Part shown: positions 1 to 9,030 of the stretch, piece after piece
Layout of the letters: the number at the start of each line of letters is the position of its first letter
How positions within the stretch are numbered: the stretch's first letter is position 1
Assembly: GCA_937926205.1 (NCBI GenBank)
Contig: CALEYL010000070.1
Location: forward strand, 62,001-126,000
DNA from: an uncultured Saprospiraceae bacterium
GTDB lineage: Bacteria; Bacteroidota; Bacteroidia; Chitinophagales; Saprospiraceae
Length of the DNA stretch: 64,000 nt
Reading direction: 5' to 3'
The notes under the pieces: model-generated
What the model was told of the DNA's origin: nothing
The model's database searches: none
The model's input: only the letters and a program-made list of their open reading frames with translations
Translations under genes and position numbers: made by a program

Positions 1-141
1 CCCTTTTCTGAAGCCAAATTTAAGTGCGTCATTACCCACTTCATTATTTAGCGACGCGAAAATAACACTTTTCTCATTAAGTCAATCCTACTTATTGAAA
101 AATATAGCAAATCTTGGCTGGGATTTGTTCCATGGGGCTTA

Positions 142-174
142 AGATATGACAAATCCTGAAGATTTGTCATATCT
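142..174. repeat. Perfect 14-bp stem hairpin
   Basis: Bases 142-155 (AGATATGACAAATC) are the exact reverse complement of 161-174, with a 5-base loop CTGAA. It lies upstream of the first gene and may terminate a gene that ends left of the window, or be an interspersed palindrome like the one at 54135. The rest of 1-315 shows no coding potential that I can support. Confidence 0.7.
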
Positions 175-283
175 GGCAGCGGCAATCCTGAAGCATCCCG
201 ACTCGTTAAATAAAACAGCATCCACGCAACAATGCCCTCCTACTCTTTTACAAAAAATCCGCCTACCATTCCCCATCAAGCCG

Positions 284-291
284 TACTTTAG
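284..291 (+). promoter_or_regulatory. Possible -7 element for the PhoD-like gene
   Basis: TACTTTAG matches the Bacteroidota -7 consensus TAnnTTTG except for one base. It lies 24 bases before the ATG at 316. No convincing -33 TTG was seen, so this is weak. Confidence 0.3.
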
Positions 292-315
292 CGCACGAAC
301 CAAAACTTGCTTGCC

Positions 316-1635
316 ATGCGCTACGCATTCACGTCTATTTTTCTCTTTTTGTTTGCTTTTGCGCCAAGCGCACAAACGACGACATTACTACAGTCGGGTC
401 CCATGCTGGGCTATTCTGAAATGCGGGAAGTATTGCTTTGGGTGCAGACCAAAAAAGCCGCAAAAGTACAAATCAGGTATTGGATCAGTTCCAAACCTGC
501 CGACACCCTGCATACGGCAGCGGTGATGACAAAAGCAGAAACGGCTTTTACAGCCAAACTGCTTGCCGACCGCGTGGAGCCGGGAAACCGCTACGACTAC
601 CTCCTGCTCATTGATGGCAAACCGGTTAAACTGAACTACCCTACTACCTTTCAGACACAAACGTTGTGGCAATGGCGTACCGATCCGCCGGCTTTCAAAA
701 TGGCCATCGGCAGTTGTGCTTATGTCAACGAAGAGCCTTATGATCGCCCGGGCAAACCCTACGGCGCTGCTTATCAAATCTTTCAGACCATCCATAAAAT
801 GAGCCCGGACGCCATGCTTTGGCTTGGCGACAACATGTATTTGCGCGAAGTCGACTGGAATACCCGCACCGGAATTCTGAAACGCAATACCCATACGCGT
901 TCCCTTCCCGAAATGCAGGCTTTGCTGGCTTCGACGCACCACTACGCCATCTGGGACGACCACGATTACGGCCCGGATAATTCCGATCGCAGTTTCGTCC
1001 ACAAGTCGCTCACGCTGGAAGCATTTAAACTGTTTTGGCCCAACCCTTCGTTTGGCCTCGAAAACAGCGGCGGCATCACCACCTTTTTCCAGTTTGCCGA
1101 CATCGACTTTTTCCTGCTGGATGACCGCTATAACCGCAGCCCGGATCTTCGAAAATCCGGAGAACGCACCATGTTAGGCAAAGAACAATTGGAGTGGCTG
1201 ATTGACGGGTTGGCAAAAAGCCGGGCGCCGTTTAAAATGGTTGCCGTCGGCGGACAGGTCCTGAATACCGCTGCTGTGGATGAAACTTACATCAACTATT
1301 TCCCGGAAGAGCGTGAGTACCTGCTAAAGCGCATTGAAGAAGAAAACATCACAGGCGTGGTTTTCCTCAGTGGAGACCGCCACCATACGGTGATGAGCCA
1401 GTATACGAACGCTGCGGGCAATTTAGTGACCGACATCACCAGTTCGCCGCTCACTTCCGGCCACGCTTTCAATGTAACGGAAGAAAATAAGCACATGGTA
1501 GAAGGCACTTTGGTGATGAAGCGCAATTTTACCATGCTGGAATTTTCAGGCCCGCGCACGGCAAGGATTCTGACGGTAAAAACGTACGATAGTGATGGGG
1601 AAGAGCTTTGGGTGCAAACCATTAAACCCAAATAA
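316..1635 (+). CDS. Alkaline phosphatase D-like metallophosphoesterase, secreted
   Basis: This 439-residue protein belongs to the PhoD-like metallophosphatase family, which hydrolyses phosphomonoesters or diesters outside the cytoplasm. Residues 1-20 form a signal peptide (hydrophobic FLFLFAFAP, then SAQ). A short beta-rich N-terminal domain precedes the catalytic domain. Metal-binding motifs are visible: IGSC near 131, LGDN near 170-173, WDDHDYG near 213-219 and SGDRHH near 352-357. The frame is open from a TTG at 307, but the ATG at 316 gives a clean signal peptide and is preferred. It is followed 28 bases later by the PBP1C gene on the same strand, so co-transcription is plausible. The substrate cannot be told from the sequence. 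Confidence 0.88.
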   Translation: MRYAFTSIFLFLFAFAPSAQTTTLLQSGPMLGYSEMREVLLWVQTKKAAKVQIRYWISSKPADTLHTAAVMTKAETAFTAKLLADRVEPGNRYDYLLLIDGKPVKLNYPTTFQTQTLWQWRTDPPAFKMAIGSCAYVNEEPYDRPGKPYGAAYQIFQTIHKMSPDAMLWLGDNMYLREVDWNTRTGILKRNTHTRSLPEMQALLASTHHYAIWDDHDYGPDNSDRSFVHKSLTLEAFKLFWPNPSFGLENSGGITTFFQFADIDFFLLDDRYNRSPDLRKSGERTMLGKEQLEWLIDGLAKSRAPFKMVAVGGQVLNTAAVDETYINYFPEEREYLLKRIEEENITGVVFLSGDRHHTVMSQYTNAAGNLVTDITSSPLTSGHAFNVTEENKHMVEGTLVMKRNFTMLEFSGPRTARILTVKTYDSDGEELWVQTIKPK

Positions 1636-1663
1636 ACAGCCTATTCCCGTATTCTTCTAAAGC

Positions 1664-4087
1664 ATGCTCAAGGAACGCATAAAACGTCTTTACCATTTTC
1701 TGTTTCGGCAACACCGCCGAAAAACCTTTGCCGGATTGGCGGTTTTGGTGCTGGCCTATGCTTTTTGCCTTCCGCGCCCACTCTTCAACCAGCCGACTTG
1801 CATGGTATTGGAAGATTATGCCGGAAACCTGCTCGGCGCGCGCATTGCTGCTGATGGCCAGTGGCGTTTCCCGCAGGCTGACAGCATTCCGGAAAAGTTT
1901 TCCCGTGCGATTGTTGAATTTGAAGACCACCGCTTTTGGTATCACCCTGGCATTGACCCGGTCAGTTTGGCGCGGGCCATCGGACAAAATCTCCGCAGCG
2001 GCAGAGTTGTCAGCGGGGGCAGCACCCTGACCATGCAGGTCATCCGCATGGCACGTGGCAATAAATCGCGCAATCTATGGCAAAAATTTATTGAGGCCAT
2101 CCTCGCAACCCGTCTGGAATTGGGTTATAGCAAATCCGAAATCCTGCGGCTCTATGCCGCCCACGCGCCCTTTGGAGGCAATGTAGTTGGCCTGGATGCC
2201 GCTTCGTGGCGTTATTTTGGCAAAAACCCGTGGCTGCTATCGTGGGCGGAAGCTGCTACTTTAGCCGTGTTGCCCAACAGCCCTGCCCTGATTCACCCGG
2301 GCCGCAACAGGCAGGCCCTCATGGCCAAAAGAAACCGCCTGCTCGATCGCCTGCTCAAAGTGGGAGCGATGGACCGCACCTCCTGGGAACTGGCAAAAGA
2401 AGAGCCTTTACCCGATCAGCCCCATCCCCTCCCCCGCTTAGCGCCCCACCTGCTTGACCGCGCCTGGAGGGAACAGGTAAAAACCGGAAAAGCGCCGCAC
2501 TCCCGCATTCGCACCACCCTGCAGCAATCACTGCAACGTCGCGTGACAGAAATTGCATCGCGGCAGCAGCAACTGCTGCGGCAAAACGGCATCCACAATT
2601 TGGCGGCCATTGTCATTGAAGTGGAAACCGGCAATATCCTGGCCTATGTGGGCAATGTAATTGATGCGGGAGACGAACACGGCGCCGAAGTGGATGTCAT
2701 CACCGCCAGGCGTAGTACAGGCAGCATCCTCAAGCCTTTTTTATACACCCTGATGTTGCAAAACGGGCAAATCCTTCCCAACAGCCTCATTCCGGATGTG
2801 CCCACAACCATGAGCGGATATCGCCCTGAAAATTACTACCTGCGCTACGACGGCGTTGTGCCGGCACGGCGGGCTTTGATCCGTTCGCTGAATGTGCCTT
2901 TTGTCAGAATGTTGCAACTGTATGGCCTGGAGAAGTTTCATTTTGAATTGAAACGACTGGGCTTTAGCACCATAGATCAGCCCCCTGCTCACTACGGCCT
3001 GCCACTCATACTGGGTGGTGCAGAAGCCACTTTGGGTGACATCACCAACGCATACGCCTGCATGAGCCGGATGCTCGGCAATTTTTACCCACGTGATGGT
3101 CGCTACGATCCGAAAGATTACCGCCCCGCCAACTACCTTTTTGGAGTAAAAAACACCCCTACTGGCCGCAACAACCTGCTGGAAGATCCCCCATTTATCG
3201 GTGCGGCCGGGGCCTGGTTCGCATTCGATGCCATGCAGCATTTGGAACGTCCTAATGCCGTTGGCGACTGGGAAACGTTTGAATCGAGCCGCCGCATTGC
3301 CTGGAAAACAGGCACCAGCTTTGGTTTTCGCGACGCCTGGGCAGTGGGAGTGACCCCGCGTTATGCCATCGGTATCTGGGTAGGAAATGCCGACGGAGAA
3401 GGCAGGCCAGGCCTCATGGGCGCCATGGCTGCTGCGCCGGCTTTGTTTGATGTGCTGAACATCCTGCCTCCCGATGGTCATTGGTTCCGACCACCTTATG
3501 ATGAAATGAAACGCATTCCGACCTGCCGCAAAAGCGGCTATCGCGCACTCGACATTTGCCCCGAAGTGGACAGCATCTGGGCGCCGGCATCGAGCCTGAA
3601 AACGGAGGCCTGCCCCTACCACCGTACCATTCACTTAGACAAAACGCTGCAATGGCAGGTGAACGCAGAATGCGAAGCACCGGGCAATATGATACACCAA
3701 TCGTGGTTTGTGCTGCCGCCACTGGAGGAACACTACTACAAAGCCAAAAATCCGGGCTATCGTACGCTCCCTCCCTTTCGGGAAGATTGTGTTTCAGGAC
3801 AAAGTAATGAAGCCATGATGGAACTGATCTATCCGAAACAACCAACCCGCATCTACGTCCCCGTCAACCTGGATGGCCAGTTGTCGCGCACCGTATTTTC
3901 TGTGGCCCACCGCAGCCCGGAAACGACCATTTACTGGCATATTGACAACGAATACAAAGGCAGTACCATGCATTTTCACAGTATGGAACTGAACCCGCCG
4001 GAAGGCAAACACCTGCTGACGCTCGTCGATGAAAAAGGGAACCGGCTGGAGCAGGCGTTTGAGATTATTGGAAAACGGAAAAATTAA
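1664..4087 (+). CDS. pbpC: Penicillin-binding protein 1C (glycosyltransferase/transpeptidase)
   Basis: This bifunctional peptidoglycan synthase has 807 residues, a normal length for PBP1C. A membrane anchor lies at about 22-40. The GT51 glycosyltransferase domain follows, with the catalytic EDHRF at 87-91 and the GGSTLTMQ motif near 118-125. The transpeptidase domain has the active-site serine in SILK at 354-357, an SLN motif in RSLNVPF, and KTG at 548-550. The C-terminal part after about residue 610 carries the cysteine-containing domain (CRKSGYRALDIC) that separates PBP1C from PBP1A/B. The usual partner, an alpha-2-macroglobulin-like protein, is not adjacent. It probably shares a transcript with the upstream phosphatase. 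Confidence 0.93.
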   Translation: MLKERIKRLYHFLFRQHRRKTFAGLAVLVLAYAFCLPRPLFNQPTCMVLEDYAGNLLGARIAADGQWRFPQADSIPEKFSRAIVEFEDHRFWYHPGIDPVSLARAIGQNLRSGRVVSGGSTLTMQVIRMARGNKSRNLWQKFIEAILATRLELGYSKSEILRLYAAHAPFGGNVVGLDAASWRYFGKNPWLLSWAEAATLAVLPNSPALIHPGRNRQALMAKRNRLLDRLLKVGAMDRTSWELAKEEPLPDQPHPLPRLAPHLLDRAWREQVKTGKAPHSRIRTTLQQSLQRRVTEIASRQQQLLRQNGIHNLAAIVIEVETGNILAYVGNVIDAGDEHGAEVDVITARRSTGSILKPFLYTLMLQNGQILPNSLIPDVPTTMSGYRPENYYLRYDGVVPARRALIRSLNVPFVRMLQLYGLEKFHFELKRLGFSTIDQPPAHYGLPLILGGAEATLGDITNAYACMSRMLGNFYPRDGRYDPKDYRPANYLFGVKNTPTGRNNLLEDPPFIGAAGAWFAFDAMQHLERPNAVGDWETFESSRRIAWKTGTSFGFRDAWAVGVTPRYAIGIWVGNADGEGRPGLMGAMAAAPALFDVLNILPPDGHWFRPPYDEMKRIPTCRKSGYRALDICPEVDSIWAPASSLKTEACPYHRTIHLDKTLQWQVNAECEAPGNMIHQSWFVLPPLEEHYYKAKNPGYRTLPPFREDCVSGQSNEAMMELIYPKQPTRIYVPVNLDGQLSRTVFSVAHRSPETTIYWHIDNEYKGSTMHFHSMELNPPEGKHLLTLVDEKGNRLEQAFEIIGKRKN

Positions 4088-4095
4088 TAGTTGAT

Positions 4096-4122
4096 TTGAA
4101 AATGAGTTTATTTGAAAATTAG
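4096..4122. repeat. PE-4-type TTTGAAAA repeats in a convergent spacer
   Basis: The spacer between pbpC and the convergent lipoprotein gene has two ATTTGAAAA words about 18 bases apart. The same word recurs in the spacers at 28.3, 31.1 and 61.6 kb. Only a minimal copy is present here. Confidence 0.4.
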
Positions 4123-4130
4123 GGAAGGTG

Positions 4131-4625
4131 CTATTGACAAACCTGCTTTAATTTTTCCAGCAATTTTTTGTCGAAGGCAATGGGTGCCAGTTTATCCGTT
4201 ATCTGATCGCGTTCAAACAATTGCTGCTGCGCGGGGTCAAACACGAACCTGCCAATCACGACATCACGATCCGGATACCTCTCATGAAGGTTGAAATCGT
4301 AGGTCGGCGAATAGTCAGGGTCGTCTTTGCCAACTTCTGGGCTACCTTCCAGCATGATCCCAAACGAGGTGCCTCCATTGCTCACGATGGCTTCATGAAG
4401 GCCTTTGGTTTTTTCCTTAAAAAATGGCGAAGTTGTGAGAATTTCCATGACTACATCTGTACAAGATGGAGGTTCTGCTTCGGATTTTCCGGCGGCCGGG
4501 GCAGCTATACCAAGCTTATTGACGAAACTGTCGGAAGTATCAGAATTCCCTTCGGCGTTATTGGAGTTGCAGGAAAATACAATCCCCATCAACAACAATG
4601 CGCCGATGATCGGTATATTTTTCAT
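4131..4625 (-). CDS. Putative lipoprotein of unknown function
   Basis: The 164-residue product begins with a lipoprotein signal peptide (MKNIPIIGALLLMGIVFSC) with a lipobox ending in Cys19, so it should be lipidated and attached to a membrane. A low-complexity linker rich in Asn, Ser and Ala follows, then a compact domain from about residue 50 to the end. Two cysteines (SCTD near 55 and VCQ at the C-terminus) could form a disulfide. I do not recognise the domain. It is convergent with pbpC and stands alone; nothing nearby suggests a role. Confidence 0.75.
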   Translation of the reverse strand: MKNIPIIGALLLMGIVFSCNSNNAEGNSDTSDSFVNKLGIAAPAAGKSEAEPPSCTDVVMEILTTSPFFKEKTKGLHEAIVSNGGTSFGIMLEGSPEVGKDDPDYSPTYDFNLHERYPDRDVVIGRFVFDPAQQQLFERDQITDKLAPIAFDKKLLEKLKQVCQ

Positions 4626-4714
4626 AGTACATTCGTTTGATCTATCTTAAAAACGAAGGGACGGGGGGATAAGTTGTTGGAATTTAATGATTTTGAGACC
4701 CGACTACTGATCAT

Positions 4715-5902
4715 TCAAAAGCCGGCAACCACCCTCCAGGCATAACGACGCTGCTCTTGTTCTACGACCAAAACATACATGCCCCTGCTAAAGGCACTGT
4801 TGACTACAATCGCATTATCCGGTCTTACAATGCCCGAAGTAATGAGCTGACCTGTTATTGCAAATAAGCGAAAATTACTCCCTGCCAGATTTGCACCTTG
4901 TATCCTGATCGGGACATTCCCCTCCAAAATCGTGGGGTAGATGGAAGGGCGGTTTTCAGTTGTTGTATCTTCCTGACCTGCAAGGTTACAACTGGTAAGT
5001 GAAAAAGCATGATGGTGATTCAGATAGGTTAGCAGCACCGAAACGAGGGTATCGGCAAAGGCTTTTCGGTGATTGGGCGTATCCCGAACGTTGCCGTAAT
5101 GGCATTCGAGCTGAAAGCCATTGATGGTCTTGCCCGGAGTGTAACAGGTATAGTTTGCAGTATTATACCCCCCGCTAAAATAAGGATTGAGCGGCCCCGG
5201 GTGGGGTGTTTGCTTACTGGGAACCGCAGAATAACCGGCCTGCGCCAACAGGGTACCAAGCGCATAATCGCCACGCAGCAATTCTGCATGGGTATATCCA
5301 TTGACATTCTGGCTGACCAGGTTCCGGATGGAGCTCTTGTCCATAAATGCCGCAGAGTTTAGGACATTGTCGGAAGCCGCCAATTCATCATTATTCAACA
5401 GGTAACCCAGTTCGAGGCGCTGGATGATGTGGCCATGGCCGTGTAAATCAAAATAAAGCGCCCTGTTGTCATAATCTGCCTGTGCTGTTTCTTGAGCCAC
5501 TTCAATGAATTGGTGAAATTCGTTCCAGGCAATTTCCGCATCGGCATTCCCGCAGGCGCCGTCGGCAAGGTTCCGGTTACAATCAAGTTTGGTCCGCTTC
5601 AGGTTGCAATAAATGATGTGTGGGCGACATCCGGTTAGCCTGAAAAAGCTGGAATCGATCTGTTTCGCCAGTTCAATCGTGTAGGTATCGGTGCCTGTTG
5701 TCGGACTATTGCAGGTTCGGTTGGGGATGTCAGCAGGCGACAAAAAACCACCGTGGGGTACAGAAATGACCACTGGTAGTGTCCCGGTATGGTATTCGAT
5801 GTAGTTGTTGGTTCCATAAGTAATTTGCCCGTGAGCAACCTGACAAAAGAAATACAAACCACAGATAATCAGAAAGTTAAATAAACTGTATTTTGAATTC
5901 AT
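4715..5902 (-). CDS. Secreted N-formylglutamate amidohydrolase-like protein with T9SS sorting domain
   Basis: From the ATG at 5902 the protein has 395 residues; the frame is open to 5980, but only the later start gives a signal peptide (about 1-26, ending in AHGQ). The middle resembles N-formylglutamate amidohydrolase: VVISVPHGG near 43, a conserved KRTKLDCNRN stretch, DLHGHGH and a late LECHYG. The last 75 residues or so resemble a T9SS type A sorting domain (NFRLFAITGQL, then GMYVLVVE), so the enzyme is probably exported and anchored at the cell surface. That location is odd for a histidine-degradation enzyme, so an extracellular amidase on another substrate is more likely. It is divergent from the caspase-like gene, with 146 bases between the two starts. 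Confidence 0.75.
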   Translation of the reverse strand: MNSKYSLFNFLIICGLYFFCQVAHGQITYGTNNYIEYHTGTLPVVISVPHGGFLSPADIPNRTCNSPTTGTDTYTIELAKQIDSSFFRLTGCRPHIIYCNLKRTKLDCNRNLADGACGNADAEIAWNEFHQFIEVAQETAQADYDNRALYFDLHGHGHIIQRLELGYLLNNDELAASDNVLNSAAFMDKSSIRNLVSQNVNGYTHAELLRGDYALGTLLAQAGYSAVPSKQTPHPGPLNPYFSGGYNTANYTCYTPGKTINGFQLECHYGNVRDTPNHRKAFADTLVSVLLTYLNHHHAFSLTSCNLAGQEDTTTENRPSIYPTILEGNVPIRIQGANLAGSNFRLFAITGQLITSGIVRPDNAIVVNSAFSRGMYVLVVEQEQRRYAWRVVAGF

Positions 5903-6048
5903 CGTATCTTCATCTTTACAGCAACCCACAACATTACGCTTGATTGCATGACTAAAGCGGTAAGATACGCATTCACCCAATGGGAAAAAAATTAGCGGAA
6001 ACTGTGTCCCAAATACCTATCTTGCCTAATCAAAATCTTTGTATAGCC

Positions 6049-8010
6049 ATGCCGAGAACCATATACGCCCTGCTCGTGGGCATCAACGATTATCAGGCGC
6101 CCGTTCCCAAACTCAGTGGCTGTGTGGCCGATGTAAAAGCCCTGGAAGCTTACTTAAAGTCACTGCCCGATACAAAGCTGGAACTGCAAATGCTCACAGA
6201 CGAAGCAGCCACCAAAAATAACATTGTTTCCGGCTTCCGGCAGCATCTCTCTAAAGCTGGCAACGAAGATGTCGCCTTCTTTTACTATTCCGGCCACGGC
6301 ACCCGGGAAGCCGCCGATGAAGCATTTTGGCGTTCTGAACCTTCGCACTGCCTGCAAGCGCTGGTTTGTTATGATAGCATCGTTCAAAAAAACGGGCAGG
6401 AAACCTACACCCTGCTGGCTGACAAAGAATTGCGATATCTCCTTCACGAGTTATCGGACACAGGGGCGCACATCCTCAGCATATTCGATTGTTGCCATTC
6501 CGGCGACAATACCCGCAGCCAGGAACCCAAAATTGCGGCACGCCGGTATGCGCCTCAAAACCGATTGACCTACTCAGTGCCAAAGCGGCCCTGGGAGCAG
6601 TTCCTGTTTGCCGATAAATTGTCGCGCGATGCTTTCTTCAGTCAATCCATTGCAGAACTGATGCCCGAGGGGCGCTATATCCAGATGGCAGCCTGTGCGC
6701 CCGATGAAAGTGCTTTTGAACAGGATGGCCATGGCGTTTTCACCAGCGCCTTACTTGATGTGCTGAAGCGTGCCGAAAACAAGGTAAGCTACTACAACCT
6801 GGAAAGCAGGGTGCGCAGCATGCTCAAAAACAGGTTTCGGCAAACACCCCGCATTTATAGCGCTGCAAGTCACCCGGATGAAATATTTCACAATTTTCTC
6901 GACCGCAAAGGTGGCCAGGATGCTGCTTTGTACGGAGCGGTGCTTTATCAGCCGGAAACCGGTTGGTATGTAGATTTGAGCTACAGCAACGGCATTTCGC
7001 CTTTTGTGAAAGAAGTCGAGGTGTGGCGTCAGGACGAAAGTCAAAAACTGAGTGCTAAAATAGGAAAAACAAGCAACGGGCGCATCGAACTCCTTTTTGG
7101 CGACGACAAGCCACAGGAAGGTGTTTTGTACAAAGTCCCCTTAGCCGGGCTGCTCTCCACCCGCCTGGCTGTCTGTTTTGAGGCGGACGCCAACGGAAGT
7201 GCGGGATTGCTGCAAGCCGAAAATGCCTGGAAAGAAGCCGGCGCCAGTCTTCTGCGAGTAGAGACGGTCTCAGAGGCCGATTACCTCTTGCGGATTGCGG
7301 AAGGGGCCTACGTCATTACCAAACCGGAAGACAGGCTTCGGCGGCCACTGACGCCCGTTTTGAAAGGCTTTGACGCCAACCAGGCTGGACTGGCCGTCGA
7401 CTGGTTGCAACACATCTCCCGTTGGGAATTTGTAAAAAACCTGCGCAATGAATACCACGATACCCATGGAAGCCTGTTGAAACCGAATTCAGTTGAGGTG
7501 GAAATCTTTAAAGTAGAAGTTTCGGGAGACCGGCTTTTACCCCTCGAAGGCGATGAGGCAGGCCTGGCTTATGAGCAAATGGCAAATGGTAAACTCGGCG
7601 GCAACATCCGGGTGCGCCTTACCAACCGCTTCTCACAGGACCTCCATGTTGCGCTGCTCTACCTGTCTATGAATTTCGGATCAGACGGAGCCTTGCTGAA
7701 ACCTTCGGTAGTGAAATTGAAACCGGGCGAAAGCCTCTGGACTTTTGAAGGTAAGCCCATTCCCCTCACTTACGAAGATCAGGTAAAGGCATTCAACCTG
7801 CCTGAGAGCCTGATCCGCTTCAAGCTCATTGCCAATACGGCGTTTTTTGATGTGACGCCCCTGTTGCTGAACGACCTGCCGCCTCCCACCGATACGCGCA
7901 GTGCCGGAAGGCTCAGAAGCGCCGGAAGGAAAGAGCCGCCCATTACTAACGACTGGATTACCAGACTCATAACGCTGCGGATGCCTAATCCCGGATTTGT
8001 GGAGGAATAG
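6049..8010 (+). CDS. Caspase-like (peptidase C14) protein
   Basis: This 653-residue protein has an N-terminal caspase/metacaspase domain (about 1-260). It starts with the typical YALLVGINDY strand, has the catalytic His in YYSGHGT (His83) and the catalytic Cys in FDCCHSGD (Cys149). The C-terminal half has no recognised enzyme signature. Its last 150 residues (RVRLTNRF, LHVALLYL, LKPGESLW) resemble DUF4384-type beta domains seen behind bacterial caspase domains. No signal peptide is visible with the chosen ATG, and the 23-residue upstream extension looks non-coding, so the protein is probably cytoplasmic. Bacterial family members cleave after Arg/Lys or Asp in regulated cell death or protein maturation; the target here is unknown. 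Confidence 0.85.
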   Translation: MPRTIYALLVGINDYQAPVPKLSGCVADVKALEAYLKSLPDTKLELQMLTDEAATKNNIVSGFRQHLSKAGNEDVAFFYYSGHGTREAADEAFWRSEPSHCLQALVCYDSIVQKNGQETYTLLADKELRYLLHELSDTGAHILSIFDCCHSGDNTRSQEPKIAARRYAPQNRLTYSVPKRPWEQFLFADKLSRDAFFSQSIAELMPEGRYIQMAACAPDESAFEQDGHGVFTSALLDVLKRAENKVSYYNLESRVRSMLKNRFRQTPRIYSAASHPDEIFHNFLDRKGGQDAALYGAVLYQPETGWYVDLSYSNGISPFVKEVEVWRQDESQKLSAKIGKTSNGRIELLFGDDKPQEGVLYKVPLAGLLSTRLAVCFEADANGSAGLLQAENAWKEAGASLLRVETVSEADYLLRIAEGAYVITKPEDRLRRPLTPVLKGFDANQAGLAVDWLQHISRWEFVKNLRNEYHDTHGSLLKPNSVEVEIFKVEVSGDRLLPLEGDEAGLAYEQMANGKLGGNIRVRLTNRFSQDLHVALLYLSMNFGSDGALLKPSVVKLKPGESLWTFEGKPIPLTYEDQVKAFNLPESLIRFKLIANTAFFDVTPLLLNDLPPPTDTRSAGRLRSAGRKEPPITNDWITRLITLRMPNPGFVEE

Positions 8011-8068
8011 ATTGATTCATTTGTATTCGAGCGGATTTTTCTATTTTTTTATTAAAAATACAGCCGTG

Positions 8069-8235
8069 ATGACAACAAAAGCAGCTGTTACCACGCAACT
8101 TTTTTCACTTGAAGCTTATCTGGCTTTGGAGGAAAAAGCCGTGTACCGGCATGAGTTTCATGATGGAAAAATAGTGGAGATGGCGGGAGGAACGGACGCA
8201 CACAGCGAGATCAGTGTCAATCTGGTGACTTTATC
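8069..8235 (+). pseudogene. N-terminal remnant of a Uma2-family (DUF820) gene
   Basis: The first 55 or so codons encode a typical Uma2 start (FSLEAYLALEE, then YRHEFHDGKIVEMAGGT, then HSEISVNL). The homology then stops and the frame runs into the 3' end of the convergent Uma2 gene. Intact family members have about 190 residues, so this copy has lost roughly two thirds of its length. The break lies close to the stop codon of the other Uma2 gene. Confidence 0.7.
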
Positions 8236-8247
8236 GAATCTTTATTT

Positions 8248-8877
8248 TTATTCACTCACGGCTTTTGGCTCAATGCCTTCTTCCCTTAGGTAGTCTCCGA
8301 TATTAACCTCGATGCCATCGAGCAATTCTAAGGGTTCATCCCAATTCATCCAGATCCAGTTTTTGGCGCCTTTTTCAGCCACAATGACTTGTTGAATTTC
8401 TGATAAAATCCAAATGACTTTTTCGGCGCCAAAGTCCAGTAACTTGAGGGTTTTGAGATGGATATAGCCGGTTTCACCCAAGTCTTCAACAGCTGCGCGA
8501 ATGTCAACTTCGATGAAAATTTTGGCAGGAACATCTACATATTTAGTGGTGATCCGACTGGGGGTAAGGACACCTTTTTCAAATATCCCTATGTCTGAAG
8601 CCGGGTTTTCCCGGTGCGCGATGTGGGTGCCGATTTCATTGGATAAAATCCGGTATTGTTTTTTGTCAATTTTCGAAAACAGTATTTCCATCAGGTAGGA
8701 AATGATCACAGATTGCAAGCCACTCGTTCCCATAATTTCCTCCAATTTTTTCTTCTTATTCAACACCTCTTTATAACCTTTACGATAAATGGGCTTACCG
8801 TCCAGGTACTCATAGACCAGCGCTTCCGGAATGGCACGTTTCTTTTTCCCTTTTTCCAATACGTTGGCAGCTAACAT
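8248..8877 (-). CDS. Uma2 family (DUF820) PD-(D/E)XK nuclease-like protein
   Basis: The 209-residue product belongs to the Uma2 group of predicted restriction-endonuclease-fold proteins. The pattern NPASDIGIFEKG, then VPAKIFIEVDIR, then LLDFGAEKVIWIL reproduces the Asp...Glu-x-Asp core of the fold. The N-terminus is rich in lysine (EKGKKKRAIP). Members occur in many copies in cyanobacteria and Bacteroidota and their role is not established. A good promoter lies just upstream. The neighbouring Uma2 remnant at 8069 is a different subtype and not a direct duplicate. Confidence 0.8.
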   Translation of the reverse strand: MLAANVLEKGKKKRAIPEALVYEYLDGKPIYRKGYKEVLNKKKKLEEIMGTSGLQSVIISYLMEILFSKIDKKQYRILSNEIGTHIAHRENPASDIGIFEKGVLTPSRITTKYVDVPAKIFIEVDIRAAVEDLGETGYIHLKTLKLLDFGAEKVIWILSEIQQVIVAEKGAKNWIWMNWDEPLELLDGIEVNIGDYLREEGIEPKAVSE

Positions 8878-8893
8878 ATTTTCTTATTTTGTT

Positions 8894-8925
8894 CAAAGAT
8901 AAGTTTTTCCCGTCAAAAAGGCAAA
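8894..8925 (-). promoter_or_regulatory. Promoter of the Uma2 gene
   Basis: On the minus strand TATCTTTG (8894-8901) matches the -7 consensus TAnnTTTG, and TTTG (8922-8925) lies 20 bases upstream as the -33 element. The predicted transcript would start about 10 bases ahead of the ATG at 8877. Confidence 0.6.
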
Positions 8926-9030
8926 GACCGCTCCTTAAGCATTACTTTTGCCCCGATTTGGTTACGAATGTACCAGCTTTCAGCGGGCAACTTTACACCT
9001 TGCCTCATTTGTTAACGTATCTTTCAAAAC

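Noticed and set aside
2741..3634. 297-codon open frame antisense to pbpC
   Set aside because: It lies wholly inside a well-supported gene, has no family signature and is a shadow of codon bias.
6049..8010. Part of a CRISPR- or gasdermin-type defence island
   Set aside because: No gasdermin, Cas or nucleotide-cyclase gene is nearby; the neighbours are ordinary.
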